Shown here piece after piece: positions 45,943-54,120 of a stretch of DNA of 64,000 nucleotides. The position numbers and the translations under genes are program-made. The first letter of the stretch is position 1. Each line of letters opens with the position of its first letter. The notes under the pieces were generated by a model, which saw nothing but the letters and a program-made list of their open reading frames with translations, did no database searches and was not told the origin of the DNA. The stretch covers positions 1 to 64,000 of the forward strand of contig NZ_VMBP01000007.1 in NCBI RefSeq assembly GCF_007559435.1, given 5' to 3'. Origin of the DNA: Ancylobacter moscoviensis. GTDB lineage: Bacteria; Pseudomonadota; Alphaproteobacteria; Rhizobiales; Xanthobacteraceae.

Positions 45943-47646
45943 ATGACCGAGATCAACCCGATCCGCCGCGAGCTCCTGAAGAACGCGCTCGTCACCATCG
46001 CCGACAACGCGCTGGTGATGGTGACGCGCACCGCGCGCACCGCCAATGTGAAGAACTCGATGGACTTCTCTTCCGCCATCTGCACGGCGGCGGGGGCGCT
46101 GGCCGCGCAGGGCATGGCGGTGCCAGTGCATCTCGGCGTGGTGATGCCCGCGCTCAAGGGCTGCATGGATCATTTCGGCGCCGACATCGCCGAAGGCGAC
46201 GTGCTGGCCTCCAACGATCCCTATTCCGGCTGCTCCCACCTCAACGACATCTTCACCTTCAAGCCGATCCATGTGGACGGCCGGCGGGTCGCCTTCGTCT
46301 CGCTGGTGCTGCACCACACCGATCTCGGCGGCCGCGTCGCCGGCGGCAACGCCGCCGACAGCCAGGAGATCTGGGAGGAGGGGCTGCGCATCCCGCCGGT
46401 GAAGCTGCGCGACGCCGGCCGCGAGAACGCGGCGGTGTTCGGCATCATCGCCTCCAATTCGCGCGTGCCGGACCGGGTGATCGGCGACCTGCGCGCCCAA
46501 TTGGCCGCGCTCGACGAGGCCGGCCGCGAGGTGGAGGCCATCGCCCGCCGGATGGGGGCGGACGCCTTCGACGCCTATCTCGCCGACCTCATCCGCCATG
46601 CGGAGGAGCTGACGCGCGGCGCCATCGCCGCCCTGCCGGACGGCAGCGTCGAATTCGAGGAATGGAACGACGATGACGGCGCCGGCCACGGGCCGATCCG
46701 CCTGCATTGCCGCCTCACCAAGCGCGGCGACGAGGTGGAGGTCGACTATTCCGGCACCCAGGACGACACCGGCGGCGCCGTGCACTGCAACTGGGAATTC
46801 GCCGTCTCCTGCACCTATGCGGCCCTGCGCACCGTGCTGCCCGAAGAGGTGCCGAACAATGCCGGCCTCTATCGCCCGATCAAGGTGATCGGCCGGCCCG
46901 GCAGCTTCGTGAGCGTGCAATATCCCGCCGCCGTCGGCTCGCGCGGTCAGATCGGCTTCCGGCTGCGCTCCATCGTGCTCGGCGCGTTGGCGAGGCTGCT
47001 GCCGGGGCGCATGCCGGCCTGCGCCGGCGGCTCGGAGTTCGCCATCGTCGCCTCCGGCGTGCAGAAGACGGCCGAGGGCGCCAGCCGGCGCTTCCTGCAT
47101 CTCGAGTTCCACAACAATACCGGCCTCGGCGGCGGCCCCGACGCCGACGGGCAGGATGCCGGCCCCTACTGCATTGGCAACCTCGCCAATGTGCCGGTCG
47201 AGCTCATCGAGAGCGAGAATCCGATCCGCGTCGAGCGCTACGCGTTCATCCCGGATTCCGGCGGCGACGGCCAGTATCGTGGTGCTCTGGGGTTGCGGCG
47301 CGACTACCGTTTCCTCACCGACGGCGTGCGCGTGCAGGTCCGCTCCGACCGCTACACCTCGCGGCCCTGGGGCATCTTCGGCGGTGGCCCCGGCGCCGGC
47401 GGGCGCCTCGTCGCCAATCCGGGCACCGCGCGGGAGGAGGCGCTGTCCTCGAAGTTCATCCGCGGCTTCGGCGCCGGCGACGTGCTGAGCGTCACCATGG
47501 CGGCGGCCGGCGGCTATGGCCCGGCCGAGCAGCGCGACCGGGCGGCGATCGAGGCGGACATCCGCCAGGGCAAGATGACGCCGGCCCATGCCGCGCGCGT
47601 CTATGGCTACCGGGCCGAGGCGTCCGATCCGGAACAGGCGGCATGA
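45943..47646 (+). CDS. hyuB: Hydantoinase/oxoprolinase family subunit B
   Basis: This is a 567-residue partner of HyuA. It starts with INPIRRELLKNALVTIADNALVMVTRTA and carries EGDVLASNDPYSGCSHLNDIFTFKP and LVLHHTDLGGRVAGGN, where metal ligands are expected. The C-terminal part has SGGDGQYRGALGLRRDY. It lies 11 nt after hyuA and overlaps the next gene by four bases, so all three products are probably made together. Confidence 0.93.
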   Translation: MTEINPIRRELLKNALVTIADNALVMVTRTARTANVKNSMDFSSAICTAAGALAAQGMAVPVHLGVVMPALKGCMDHFGADIAEGDVLASNDPYSGCSHLNDIFTFKPIHVDGRRVAFVSLVLHHTDLGGRVAGGNAADSQEIWEEGLRIPPVKLRDAGRENAAVFGIIASNSRVPDRVIGDLRAQLAALDEAGREVEAIARRMGADAFDAYLADLIRHAEELTRGAIAALPDGSVEFEEWNDDDGAGHGPIRLHCRLTKRGDEVEVDYSGTQDDTGGAVHCNWEFAVSCTYAALRTVLPEEVPNNAGLYRPIKVIGRPGSFVSVQYPAAVGSRGQIGFRLRSIVLGALARLLPGRMPACAGGSEFAIVASGVQKTAEGASRRFLHLEFHNNTGLGGGPDADGQDAGPYCIGNLANVPVELIESENPIRVERYAFIPDSGGDGQYRGALGLRRDYRFLTDGVRVQVRSDRYTSRPWGIFGGGPGAGGRLVANPGTAREEALSSKFIRGFGAGDVLSVTMAAAGGYGPAEQRDRAAIEADIRQGKMTPAHAARVYGYRAEASDPEQAA

Positions 47647-48818
47647 CCGGCCGGGGGGAGTTCCCCGGCGCGCCGGTGACGCGCGTGGCGCACGCCGCCA
47701 ATGCCCGGCTGGTCGGCGCCGCCGATGCGCGCGCGCGCCTGCTCACCCCGGCGCTGCTGGTCGAGCAGGACGTGCTCGACGCCAACATCGCCGCGATGCA
47801 GGCGCGCTGCGACCGCGCCGGCGTGGCGCTGCGCCCCCATGCCAAGGCGCATAAATGCGTGGAGATCGCCCGCCGCCAGTTGTCGGCAGGCGCGGCCGGG
47901 CTGTGCGTGGCGACGCCCGGCGAGGCGGAGGTCTTCGCCCGTGCCGGGCTGCCGGATCTGCTGCTCACCTCCACCTTCGCGCCGGGGCCGGCGCTGGAGC
48001 AGCTGGCCGACGCGGCGACGCTGTGCCGGCTGACGCTGGTGCTCGACGCGCCGCAGACCGCGCGGGCGCTGGCGGCGGCGGCCCGCGCTCGTGGCATCCG
48101 CATTCCCGTGCTCGTCGATCTCGACATGGGCCGCCACCGCGCCGGGGCGGAGGGGCGGCAGGCGGTCGCGGCGCTGGCGGGAGTGATCGCGGAGGAGGAG
48201 AGCCTCGTCCTTGGCGGCCTTCAGGCCTATGCGGGGCACCTGTCGCATCAGGCGGACGCCCGGCAGCGCAGCCTCGGCGCGCAGGAAGCCGCCGCGCGTA
48301 TCCATGCCGCCCGCGAGGCGCTGAGCCCGTTCATGGGCGACATCAGGCCGGCGGTGACGGGCGGCAGCACCGGCGCCTTCGTGCAGGAGCTGGCGACCGG
48401 CGTCTATACCGAGTTCCAGTGCGGCAGCTACGCGCTGATGGATGTCGAATACGACCTCGTCGATCCCGACGGCTCGGGGCGGCCGGCCTTCCCCGCCAGC
48501 CTGTCCGTCGCCGTGCGGGTGACCAGCGCCAATGCGCCGGGCCTCGCCACCACCGATGGCGGCGAGAAGCGTTTTGCCGCCAAGCACGGCACCGCGCCAC
48601 GCATCATGCGCGGCGCGCCGGCCGGCGCCTCCTACCGGCCCTCGAGCGATGAGCACGGCACGGTGACGCTGCCGGAAGGGGCGCGCCTGTCGCCGGGCGA
48701 CCTGATCGAGCTCGAAGTGCCGCACTGCGACCCGACGGTGAACCTTTACGATTTCATCCATGTCATGCAGGGCGACAAGCTGGTCGCGATCTGGTCGGTG
48801 GACGCCCGCGGGGCGTAG
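47643..48818 (+). CDS. PLP-dependent D-threonine aldolase-like enzyme (DSD1 family)
   Basis: This is a 391-residue fold-type III PLP enzyme with an alanine-racemase-like barrel. PLP lysine is probably K68 in RPHAKAHKC. The C-terminal metal site reads PHCDPTVN (H361, D363). In this family His-x-Asp marks D-threonine aldolases and His-x-Cys marks D-serine dehydratases, so an aldolase is favoured. It would split a D-beta-hydroxy amino acid into glycine and an aldehyde. ATGA overlap with hyuB suggests it acts on a product of hydantoinase/oxoprolinase cleavage. Confidence 0.8.
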   Translation: MTGRGEFPGAPVTRVAHAANARLVGAADARARLLTPALLVEQDVLDANIAAMQARCDRAGVALRPHAKAHKCVEIARRQLSAGAAGLCVATPGEAEVFARAGLPDLLLTSTFAPGPALEQLADAATLCRLTLVLDAPQTARALAAAARARGIRIPVLVDLDMGRHRAGAEGRQAVAALAGVIAEEESLVLGGLQAYAGHLSHQADARQRSLGAQEAAARIHAAREALSPFMGDIRPAVTGGSTGAFVQELATGVYTEFQCGSYALMDVEYDLVDPDGSGRPAFPASLSVAVRVTSANAPGLATTDGGEKRFAAKHGTAPRIMRGAPAGASYRPSSDEHGTVTLPEGARLSPGDLIELEVPHCDPTVNLYDFIHVMQGDKLVAIWSVDARGA

Positions 48819-48866
48819 TCCCGCCGGAACTGCGGGGAGCGACTGGCCTTCGGCTCAAATGCATAA

Positions 48867-48879
48867 TTGACTATACTGG
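48867..48879. promoter_or_regulatory. Orphan HutC-type motif
   Basis: TTGACTATACTGG shares TGACTATAC exactly with the site before the gntR gene at 49764. It lies in the gap between the convergent aldolase and gntR genes, with no gene start beside it. It may be a secondary site or a relic. Confidence 0.35.
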
Positions 48880-49032
48880 GCCTTGCCGGTTCGCCGCGCC
48901 GGCACTTGCTCACATGCAGCATCGGGAATGCCGGGCATCGTGCCGGGGCCGCCCGGCAATCGAGGCGACACCGGAACTGTCGCCCGTCAGCACGGCGGCG
49001 GGCCGAAATCCCCGCCCGGATGGTGATCCGGC

Positions 49033-49764
49033 TCAAGGGGCGGGGCCGTCGACCGAATAGGCGATCTGCACCTCTCGGGTGAAGATCGCGGTGCCGGCGA
49101 CCAGCGGCACCGGCTCGGCGTCGCTGAGCACATAGTCCCGCACCAGCACCGGCGTCGCCGGCGCGATCGCCAGCTTGGAAGCGGTATCGGCGGAGGCCGC
49201 GTCGGCGCGGATCACCCCCTCAATATGCGCGACGGGCCGCCCCATCTCGGCGAGGATGGTGAACATGGGCAGCCGCGAGAGGGCGTCGATGCTGAGCTTT
49301 TGCCCGAGCTCGATGCGCATGAAGCGGATTTCCTGCACCGTCGGCGTGCTGTCGAGGATGCGGATTCGTTCCAGGCGAAAAACATCCTCGCCGGGCTCCA
49401 GCCGCAGCCGCCGCGCCGTCTCCTCGGTCGGAGCCATGCGGGTGAAGCCAAGCAGCCGGAACTCGATCTTCGAACCGCGTTCGAGCACCTCTTCGTCGAA
49501 GGAGCGCACGAGGGTGGTGTGCTGGGTGACGCGCACCTCGCGCCGGGCGACGAAGGTGCCCTTACCGGCGATGCGGGTGATCTGTCCCGACGAGACGAGG
49601 GAGGAGAGGCCGTGGACGACCGTGTTGCGGGTGACGCGGAAGCGTTCCGCCAGCTCGGTCTCGGACGGCAGGCGGTCGCCCGGCCCGAAGGTGCCCGCCT
49701 CGATCTCGGCCAGGAGATAGCGCCGGATCTGCAGATAGGCAGGCTCCTGCCGCTCGATGATCAT
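49033..49764 (-). CDS. GntR-family regulator (HutC type) 1
   Basis: This is a 243-residue protein with an N-terminal winged helix (about 5-70, LPSETELAERFRVTRNTVVHGLSSLVSSGQITRIAGKGTFV) and a C-terminal UTRA effector domain (about 95-240). The start at 49764 gives the usual short lead before the helix-turn-helix; upstream in-frame sequence lacks family features. TGACTATAC 14 nt upstream suggests self-repression. The effector is probably a compound of the hydantoinase/aldolase pathway. Confidence 0.9.
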   Translation of the reverse strand: MIIERQEPAYLQIRRYLLAEIEAGTFGPGDRLPSETELAERFRVTRNTVVHGLSSLVSSGQITRIAGKGTFVARREVRVTQHTTLVRSFDEEVLERGSKIEFRLLGFTRMAPTEETARRLRLEPGEDVFRLERIRILDSTPTVQEIRFMRIELGQKLSIDALSRLPMFTILAEMGRPVAHIEGVIRADAASADTASKLAIAPATPVLVRDYVLSDAEPVPLVAGTAIFTREVQIAYSVDGPAP

Positions 49765-49777
49765 CAATAACGCCTGG

Positions 49778-49790
49778 CTGACTATACAAG
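49778..49790. promoter_or_regulatory. Candidate operator of HutC-type regulator 1
   Basis: CTGACTATACAAG lies 14 nt upstream of the gntR start at 49764, where a bound repressor would block transcription. TGACTATAC recurs at 48868-48876. Confidence 0.55.
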
Positions 49791-49825
49791 GGTCGCCGGA
49801 CCATAGCGACGCACCGGCGACCCCG

Positions 49826-50563
49826 TCAAACCGAGGCGCCGCGCGGCTGCTGGACGACATAGTCGATGTGGAACTCGTCGCGGTAGCAGGATTCGCCGCC
49901 GACAAGCGGGCGGCGGTCGGCGCTGAACAGCACATAGTCGCGGATGAGCACCGGCGAGCCGCGCCGCACGCCCAGCCGGTCGGCGGTCTGGCCGCGGGCG
50001 AGGCCGGCGCGGATGCGTCCCTCGACGCGCTGGACCTGGAGGTCGAATTCCTCGTCGAGGATCCGGTGCAGCGACTTCGCCTCCAGCATTGCCGGGGTGA
50101 TGTGCCGGCCCAGCTCGTCGGGGATGACGCGGTGCTCGATGCTCATCCGCTTGCCGTTGACGAGGCGCAGGCGATCGAGCTCGTACACATGGCCGTCGGG
50201 AGCAAGATGCAAGGTCGTGCTTTCGCCGGCGCTCACGGGGCGGCGCAGGAAGTGCAGAGTCTCATAGGCGATCTCCGCCCCCTTGGCGGCGACCTGCTCC
50301 TCGAAGGAGCGCACGCGGGTGAGGTCGATCGGCGCGCTGAGCGAGGCCGGCGCCACGAAGGTGCCGCTCCCCGAACGGCGAATGACCACCCCTTCGAAGA
50401 CCAACTGCTGCAGCGCGCGGGCGACGGTCGCGCGCGTGGTGCCGAAGAGCCGCGCCAGTTCCGGTTCGGACGGCGTCCGCGCGCCTTCCTTCAGTCGGCC
50501 GGAAGCGATCTCGTCGCGGATGAAGGTCTGGATGCGGGCATAGATCGGCGTGAAATCGGCCAT
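49826..50563 (-). CDS. GntR-family regulator (HutC type) 2
   Basis: This is a 245-residue regulator with an N-terminal winged helix (about 8-75, PSEPELARLFGTTRATVARALQQLVFEGVVIRRSGSGTFV) and a UTRA effector domain. It is about as long as regulator 1 but clearly diverged. ATG at 50563 is used; a GTG at 50584 would add seven residues. TTGACTAG sites lie just upstream and again before hyuA, so it likely controls both the ABC importer and the hyuAB-aldolase operon. Confidence 0.9.
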   Translation of the reverse strand: MADFTPIYARIQTFIRDEIASGRLKEGARTPSEPELARLFGTTRATVARALQQLVFEGVVIRRSGSGTFVAPASLSAPIDLTRVRSFEEQVAAKGAEIAYETLHFLRRPVSAGESTTLHLAPDGHVYELDRLRLVNGKRMSIEHRVIPDELGRHITPAMLEAKSLHRILDEEFDLQVQRVEGRIRAGLARGQTADRLGVRRGSPVLIRDYVLFSADRRPLVGGESCYRDEFHIDYVVQQPRGASV

Positions 50564-50594
50564 GGACACGTTTATGTTCCCCACATCCCAGAAG

Positions 50595-50615
50595 TTGACT
50601 AGACAGCTAGTCAGC
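50595..50615. promoter_or_regulatory. Candidate operator in the gntR/ABC divergent promoter
   Basis: TTGACTAG begins this site, and GACTAG-ACAG-CTAGTC (50597-50612) is a perfect interrupted palindrome. It is 32 nt from the regulator start and 66 nt from the divergent permease start, so one site could control both directions. Confidence 0.6.
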
Positions 50616-50680
50616 TATGTGGCTAGTGTAATCCATGGCACGAGAGGGCGTAAGCCCCGAACTTCCAGGACAGACAGGCC

Positions 50681-51493
50681 ATGACGACTTCCATGGACGT
50701 GCCGGCGCGTCCCGCCCGCAGCGCCCGCCTCTCGCCCGGCCAACGCTCCTTCGCGCTGCTCTACACCGCGTCGATCGCTGGCGGCCTGCTCATCTGGCAA
50801 CTCGTGGCGCAGGGCTATTCGAGCTTCGTGCTGGCGTCACCGCTCGACGTGCTGAAGCGCCTGTGGAGCCTGACCGCTTCGGGCGAGCTGCCGCTGGCGC
50901 TCGCCGGAGCGCTCCAGCACATGATGCTCGGCTATCTCATCGCCTGCGCCATTGCCATCCCGCTCGGCATGCTGATGGGCCGCAACCGTTTCATCAACGA
51001 TCTCGTCGATCCCATCGTCAACCTCGTCTATGCGGTGCCGAGCGTCGCCTGGGTGCCGTTCATCATGATCTGGTGCGGGCTCTATTTCGAGGCCCGTGTC
51101 GCGCTCGTCGTCATCATGTGCGTGTTCGACATGATCATCGTCGTCTCCACCGGCGCGCGCAACGCCGATCGCCGGCTGCTCGACGTCGGCCGCTCCTTCG
51201 GCGCCGGCGCCTGGCAGCGCACCCGCCTGGTACTGCTGCCGGAAAGCCTTCCCTTCCTGTTCACGGCCCTGCGGATCGGCGTGGTGCGGGCGGTCAACGC
51301 GATGATCACCGCCGAGCTGTTCCTCGCCGCCGTCAATCTCGGCGCGATCATGAAACAGGCCGCCGTCCGGCTCGACAGCGCGGCGGTGCTCGGCGTCCTC
51401 GCCGTCCTGTGCCTCCTCGGCCTCGCCTTGCAGGAAGCCCTGCTGGTGATCGAGCGCCGCATCTGCGTCTGGCGTCCGAGGACCAAGGCATGA
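50681..51493 (+). CDS. ABC transporter permease, NitT/TauT type (1)
   Basis: This is a 270-residue membrane permease of the SsuC/TauC type with six predicted helices. The ATPase docking loop is ADRRLLDVGRSFGAGAWQRTRLVLLPESLP (about 165-194). It is divergent from HutC-type regulator 2. The following permease overlaps by four bases. A two-permease arrangement suggests a heterodimer. Confidence 0.9.
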   Translation: MTTSMDVPARPARSARLSPGQRSFALLYTASIAGGLLIWQLVAQGYSSFVLASPLDVLKRLWSLTASGELPLALAGALQHMMLGYLIACAIAIPLGMLMGRNRFINDLVDPIVNLVYAVPSVAWVPFIMIWCGLYFEARVALVVIMCVFDMIIVVSTGARNADRRLLDVGRSFGAGAWQRTRLVLLPESLPFLFTALRIGVVRAVNAMITAELFLAAVNLGAIMKQAAVRLDSAAVLGVLAVLCLLGLALQEALLVIERRICVWRPRTKA

Positions 51494-52248
51494 AACTGCG
51501 TTCCCGCCTCACCAATCTTCTCGGCATCGCCCTCATGCTGCTGCTGTGGCAGCTCGCGGGACAGAATCTCGGCGACGCCCTGCTGGCGACGCCGGTCGAG
51601 GCCGCGCGCGCCCTCGTGGCCACGCTGCGGGAGCCGGGCTTCTGGGCCGCCCTGTGGCAGATGATGTGGCAGATGACGATCGGCTATCTGCTGGCCCTCG
51701 GCATCGGCGTCCCGCTCGGCATCGCCATGGGCCGCGTGCCGGTGGTCGACGCCATCGTCAAGCCGTGGGCGTCGATGTTCATCGTCGTGTCGGCGGCGGC
51801 GGTGGTCCCGCTCTTCATCATCCTGATGGGGCGGGGCCTCCTGTTCTCGACCGCCATCGTGTTCGTGGTGACGGTCTGGTACGTGGTGGTCTCCGTCACC
51901 GAGGCGGCGCGCGCCGTATCGCCGAAGCTGATCGACGTGGCGCGCTCCTTCGCCGCCAGCGATGCCCAGCGCTTCCGCCATGTCATCCTGCCGGCGCTCC
52001 ATCCCTATGTGATGATCGCCGCCCGCGTCGGCTTCGTCCATGCGCTGCGCGCCATGGTCACCGCCGAGATGTTCATCAGCGCCGGCTATGGCGGGCTGCT
52101 GAACAATGCCGGCCTCGACCTGTCGACCGCTCCTCTCTTCGCGCTGATCGTCATGCTGATGGTGATCAGCCTTTCGGCGACCACGCTCCTGCGCTGGGCC
52201 GCCGACCGCGCGGCTCCCTGGTATGCGAGCCGGACGCGGGATCGGTGA
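51490..52248 (+). CDS. ABC transporter permease, NitT/TauT type (2)
   Basis: This 252-residue membrane permease is related to but different from the preceding one. The docking loop is VSPKLIDVARSFAASDAQRFRHVILPALHP (about 139-168). ATG at 51490 overlaps the upstream stop codon. A membrane importer for the hydantoinase/aldolase substrate is likely. Confidence 0.9.
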   Translation: MKLRSRLTNLLGIALMLLLWQLAGQNLGDALLATPVEAARALVATLREPGFWAALWQMMWQMTIGYLLALGIGVPLGIAMGRVPVVDAIVKPWASMFIVVSAAAVVPLFIILMGRGLLFSTAIVFVVTVWYVVVSVTEAARAVSPKLIDVARSFAASDAQRFRHVILPALHPYVMIAARVGFVHALRAMVTAEMFISAGYGGLLNNAGLDLSTAPLFALIVMLMVISLSATTLLRWAADRAAPWYASRTRDR

Positions 52249-52283
52249 ACGTTCATCCAAGAAACCAGAAGGGGACAGATGAG

Positions 52284-53357
52284 ATGACCACGTTCGAGCC
52301 TTTGAGCCGGCGCGACCTGCTGCGTGCCGGCGCCGGAACCGGCCTGATGATCGGCATGGGCGCCACGGGGCTGATCACGCTCGGCCCGGTCGCCGAGGCG
52401 GTGGCCGAGACCGGCCGGGTGCTCAAGGTGAACACGCTTGCCGCGACCGCCGCCATCAACGTGCCGATGCAGGCGGCGCTGAAGGCGGAGCTCGCCAGGA
52501 TCGCCGGCTTTGCTGCGCCGGAGGTGCGCCCGACCGCCAAGATCCCGCAGATCGCCTCGGAGGTGATCGCCGGGGCGGCCGATCTCGGCGACGCGGATGT
52601 CGCCTCCAGCCTCGCGGCGGCGGAGGCGGGCGCCGACATCAAGATCATCGGCCTGTCCTACAACAACACGTCGCAGGTCGTGGTCGTCAACGCCGACAAG
52701 ACGAAGAGCCTCGAGGGGATCGCCCAGGAGGGCGGCACCATCGCCGTCAACAGCATCGGCGACTTCATGTACGTCATGCTGATCGGCGCGCTGATCAAGC
52801 GCCAGATCGATCCCAAGAAGGTCAACTTCATCGAGATGGGGTCTTCCGGCGACCGCGCCCGCGCGCTGATGGCCGGCCGCGTCGACGCCGTGCCGATGCA
52901 TATCGAGCAGGCGGCCGAGCTCGCCACCAAGGGCAACTACCAGATCCTGGTGCGCCCGTGGGAGGAGTTCGGCAACTGGCTCAGCGCCGTCGTCATGACC
53001 ACCGGCAAATGGCTGGAGCCGGACGCCAACAAGACGGCGGCGGTCGCCGTGCTGAAGGCGGTGCTCACCTCCTTCCGCAAGGCCAATGGCGACTATGGCT
53101 GGTACAAGGAGCAGGTGGGCCTCTACGCCTCCTCGAAATCGCTGAAGGAGGCGGACGACGCCTTCCTCAAGCCGGTCTGGCAGACGCTCACCACCGACAT
53201 CAAGGCGTTCCCGGCCGACATGCAGACGATGACGCCGGACGAGTTCGCCAAGGTATTGCCGGTCTACAAGGAGGCGGGCGCGCTCAAGGGCACGCTGAAG
53301 CTCGACGGCATCATCGACCGGACCTATGTCGACCAGGCCGTGAAAGAGCTCGGCTGA
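52284..53357 (+). CDS. ABC substrate-binding protein with Tat signal
   Basis: This is a 357-residue NitT/TauT-type periplasmic binding protein. The N-terminus has a twin-arginine motif (SRRDLL, residues 8-13) followed by a weakly hydrophobic stretch, so export is probably by the Tat route after folding. Family landmarks are GAADLGDADVASSLAAAEAG and GGTIAVNSIGDFMYVM. The start at 52284 is in frame with the signal; a nearby ATG at 52279 is in another frame. The ATPase gene starts two bases after its stop. Confidence 0.9.
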   Translation: MTTFEPLSRRDLLRAGAGTGLMIGMGATGLITLGPVAEAVAETGRVLKVNTLAATAAINVPMQAALKAELARIAGFAAPEVRPTAKIPQIASEVIAGAADLGDADVASSLAAAEAGADIKIIGLSYNNTSQVVVVNADKTKSLEGIAQEGGTIAVNSIGDFMYVMLIGALIKRQIDPKKVNFIEMGSSGDRARALMAGRVDAVPMHIEQAAELATKGNYQILVRPWEEFGNWLSAVVMTTGKWLEPDANKTAAVAVLKAVLTSFRKANGDYGWYKEQVGLYASSKSLKEADDAFLKPVWQTLTTDIKAFPADMQTMTPDEFAKVLPVYKEAGALKGTLKLDGIIDRTYVDQAVKELG

Positions 53358-53358
53358 C

Positions 53359-54114
53359 ATGACGCATCTGTCCGTATCGAATGTCTGCAAGTCGTTCGGC
53401 AGCGTGCCGGTGCTGGTCGACCAGTCGCTGGACGTGGAGGAGGGCGAGTTCGTCGCTCTCCTCGGCCCGTCCGGCTGCGGCAAGTCCACCCTGCTGCAGA
53501 TCATCAACGGCCTCGTGCCGGCCGATCGCGGCACCATCCTGCTCGACGGCAAGGACATCACCGGCCGGACCGGTGCCGGCCGGGGCATGGTGTTCCAGGG
53601 CGCCGACCTCTTCCCCTGGCGTACCGCGCTGGAGAACGTCGCCTTCGGCCTCGAAGTGATGGGTGTCGGCAAGGCCGAGCGGCTCGAGCAGGCGCGGCAT
53701 TATCTGCATCTCGTCGGGCTGCGCGGCTTCGAGGAAGCCTGGCCGCACCAGCTGTCCGGCGGCATGCAGCAGCGTGTCGGCATCGCCCGCGCCTTCTGCA
53801 TCCGTCCGAGCCTCCTGCTGATGGACGAGCCCTTCGGCGCCCTCGACGTGCAGACGCGCGACATCTTGCAGGACGAGCTGGTGCGCATCTGGGAGGCCGA
53901 GCGCAAGATGGTGCTGTTCGTCACGCACGGTATCGAGGAAGCGCTGTATCTCGCGGACCGCATCCTCGTCTTCTCGAAGCGCCCCGCCCATGTGCTGCGC
54001 GAAATCGTCGTGCCCTTCGAGCGGCCGCGCCGCGAGGAGATGAAGCTCGACAGCACCTTCCTGGAACTACGGCGCGAGATCTCCGATCTGCTGCGCCACG
54101 ACATACACGCATAG
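53359..54114 (+). CDS. ABC transporter ATP-binding protein, NitT/TauT type
   Basis: This is a 251-residue ATPase with Walker A GPSGCGKST, signature LSGGMQQR, Walker B LLLMDEPFGALD and the switch His in VTHGIEEALYLA. It belongs to the SsuB/TauB type, without a TOBE domain. It powers the two permeases encoded upstream. Six bases separate its stop from the MmgE/PrpD start. Confidence 0.94.
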   Translation: MTHLSVSNVCKSFGSVPVLVDQSLDVEEGEFVALLGPSGCGKSTLLQIINGLVPADRGTILLDGKDITGRTGAGRGMVFQGADLFPWRTALENVAFGLEVMGVGKAERLEQARHYLHLVGLRGFEEAWPHQLSGGMQQRVGIARAFCIRPSLLLMDEPFGALDVQTRDILQDELVRIWEAERKMVLFVTHGIEEALYLADRILVFSKRPAHVLREIVVPFERPRREEMKLDSTFLELRREISDLLRHDIHA

Positions 54115-54120
54115 GCCCTC

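Noticed and set aside
43751-47589. Two very long minus-strand open frames opposite hyuA and hyuB
   Set aside because: Both are antisense to a textbook gene pair and contain no domain signatures.
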